Of a DNA stretch of 6,199 nucleotides, positions 5,235 through 6,199 are shown piece by piece. The stretch comes from Candidatus Gerdarchaeota archaeon. GTDB taxonomy: Archaea; Asgardarchaeota; Heimdallarchaeia; JABLTI01. The first letter of the stretch is position 1. Each line of letters begins with the position of its first letter. Under the pieces are notes generated by a model, which had not been told where the DNA came from, ran no database searches, and worked only from the letters and a program-made list of their open reading frames with translations. The stretch covers positions 1 through 6,199 of the forward strand of contig JAEORM010000278.1 of NCBI GenBank assembly GCA_016840905.1. Direction: 5' to 3'. Position numbers and translations under genes: made by a program.

Positions 5235-6199
5235 TAAACTACATTTAATGGAACTTCGATTTTATCTAGCAAATGATTTCTTTTACTCTCTCGAGACATT
5301 CTTAACATATCTATGAAGGCTTCAATTCTTGTTTTCAATCCAGTTTCAGCAGTCAATTCATCAAAAACTAATTGTAATAATGGAACGTAAGGATCCCTCT
5401 TTGAATATCTTGAAGCCATTTCTCCTGCAATAGAATCAGGACCACAACTGAAAACCATAATGTGAATTATCCCATCAATAGTTTTACTTTCTAAGAAATG
5501 CATAATTGTCCCTAGGATTTCTCTTTCATAATCAAAATAAATTTGAAAATGCTGTTTTTTTATTTGATTTTCTAATAGCTCTCGAGGCATTTGTTCAGAA
5601 TGTATTACATCTACACCTAAATCATTCAACATTTTTCTTATATTTAAAGAGATAAAAGGATCATTGAGGACATATGAATGCGCTACAAGAGCAACTTTAA
5701 GTATATCCTCTTTATCTTTAATATCATCAAAATTATTAAAATGAATTTCAGATCTTTCCCATTTAAGAAGTGTTTCTTCATTAATAATTAAATTTCTTTT
5801 ATGTTCCTCATAGCTCTTCATACTCGCTTTAATCGCATTAATAATTTTGAATGGATTTTTAGTAAACATCAACCCAATCTTATAGGCTTTTATAAAAAAA
5901 CTTAATTTAGTATCTCTTCCTTTTGCTCTATTATAATGTGGCATTATTATAGGTGGCAGATCAGGAAACATTGATGTTAGAACTTCTGCTAAACCAATAA
6001 ATTTTGGGCAACCAACATTTCTTTTATCACTTCCACCAAAACGAGGGATAAAAAGATAATCAACTTTATCTTTCAAAGCTAAAACATGTCCATAATAGAG
6101 TTTTGTAGAATAACAATCTTCATTTGGTGCATTAGTTACTGCGTCTGATTTTATCGCTTTTGTTGTTGCTGGTGAGATCACTACTTCTGCACCTAATGA
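5234..6199 (-). CDS. COG3580-type protein (DUF2229-like), 5' end beyond the window
   Basis: The frame stays open to the window edge and gives 321 visible residues. The first visible codons read SLGAEVVISPATT, matching the interior 'LG-evv-S--T' of this family, so the in-frame GTG at 6181 is not the true start. About 20-35 N-terminal residues are probably missing. Numbered from the first visible codon, Cys29 lies in NEDCYSTKLYYGH, Cys64 in VGCPKF and Cys252 in MVFSCGPDS. Between the first two lies VDYLFIPRFGG. The closing signature FDELTAETGLKTRIEAFIDML is clearly related to the end of the COG3581-type neighbour, so the two are paralogues. The three Cys match the three in the neighbour and are probable ligands of a second [4Fe-4S] cluster. 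Most relatives have Pro two residues after the first Cys; here it is Ser (CYSTK). The middle third is basic and helical. The protein is probably the second subunit of an iron-sulfur enzyme driven by the activase; the substrate is unknown. Confidence 0.88.
   Translation of the reverse strand, partial: SLGAEVVISPATTKAIKSDAVTNAPNEDCYSTKLYYGHVLALKDKVDYLFIPRFGGSDKRNVGCPKFIGLAEVLTSMFPDLPPIIMPHYNRAKGRDTKLSFFIKAYKIGLMFTKNPFKIINAIKASMKSYEEHKRNLIINEETLLKWERSEIHFNNFDDIKDKEDILKVALVAHSYVLNDPFISLNIRKMLNDLGVDVIHSEQMPRELLENQIKKQHFQIYFDYEREILGTIMHFLESKTIDGIIHIMVFSCGPDSIAGEMASRYSKRDPYVPLLQLVFDELTAETGLKTRIEAFIDMLRMSRESKRNHLLDKIEVPLNVV

Noticed and set aside
3137..6181. Classical 2-hydroxyglutaryl-CoA dehydratase or benzoyl-CoA reductase operon
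   Set aside because: The two partner proteins carry COG3580/COG3581 signatures rather than those of HgdA/HgdB or BcrB/BcrC, and no CoA-transferase, ligase or ferredoxin gene is present, so naming a substrate would be unjustified.
1..6199. CRISPR array, tRNA, rRNA, insertion sequence or attachment site
   Set aside because: No regularly spaced repeats, cloverleaf, rRNA-like segment, transposase or terminal inverted repeats with target duplication were seen.

Overview
The window is an AT-rich stretch (roughly two thirds A+T) with two transcription units that converge near position 2550. An archaeon is the more likely host, possibly an Asgard-type lineage. The reasons are a cytoplasmic-looking beads-on-a-string protein built of Ig-like/DUF11-like domains, AGGAG ribosome sites 8 nt before two ATG codons, TATA-like boxes and oligo-T ends. 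No 16S rRNA or universal marker is present, so this placement is weak, and a low-GC anaerobic bacterium is not excluded.

Left part, + strand. Positions 3-287 are the 3' end of a gene that enters from outside the window. Its visible 94 residues have a predicted beta-alpha-beta-beta-alpha-beta order that recalls the ligand-binding domain of Lrp/AsnC regulators (tentative). After a short promoter-like gap comes a 728-residue protein (353-2539). It has a small helical head, a very acidic linker and about five beta-sandwich domains, with no convincing export signal once the start is set at the ATG that has a Shine-Dalgarno sequence. Its last codons form one arm of an inverted repeat that probably ends transcription from both directions.

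Right part, - strand. Four genes run leftwards from the window edge: a COG3580-type protein (5' end cut off), a COG3581-type protein, a BcrA/BadF/HgdC-type ATPase (activase), and a small HEAT-repeat protein. The first three form a split version of the large fused 'acyl-CoA dehydratase activase / DUF2229' proteins. The two DUF2229-like proteins are paralogues. Each keeps three cysteines at matching places, as in the paired iron-sulfur subunits of 2-hydroxyacyl-CoA dehydratases and benzoyl-CoA reductases. The ATPase keeps all its nucleotide-site motifs and the two cysteines known to hold the bridging [4Fe-4S] cluster, and adds further cysteines.

The likely working model is that the ATPase takes a low-potential electron from a donor not encoded here and uses ATP hydrolysis to pass it to the two-subunit iron-sulfur partner, which reduces or dehydrates an unknown substrate. 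The HEAT protein, last in the row, could be a scaffold or assembly partner; only its position suggests this. The substrate cannot be read from the sequence.
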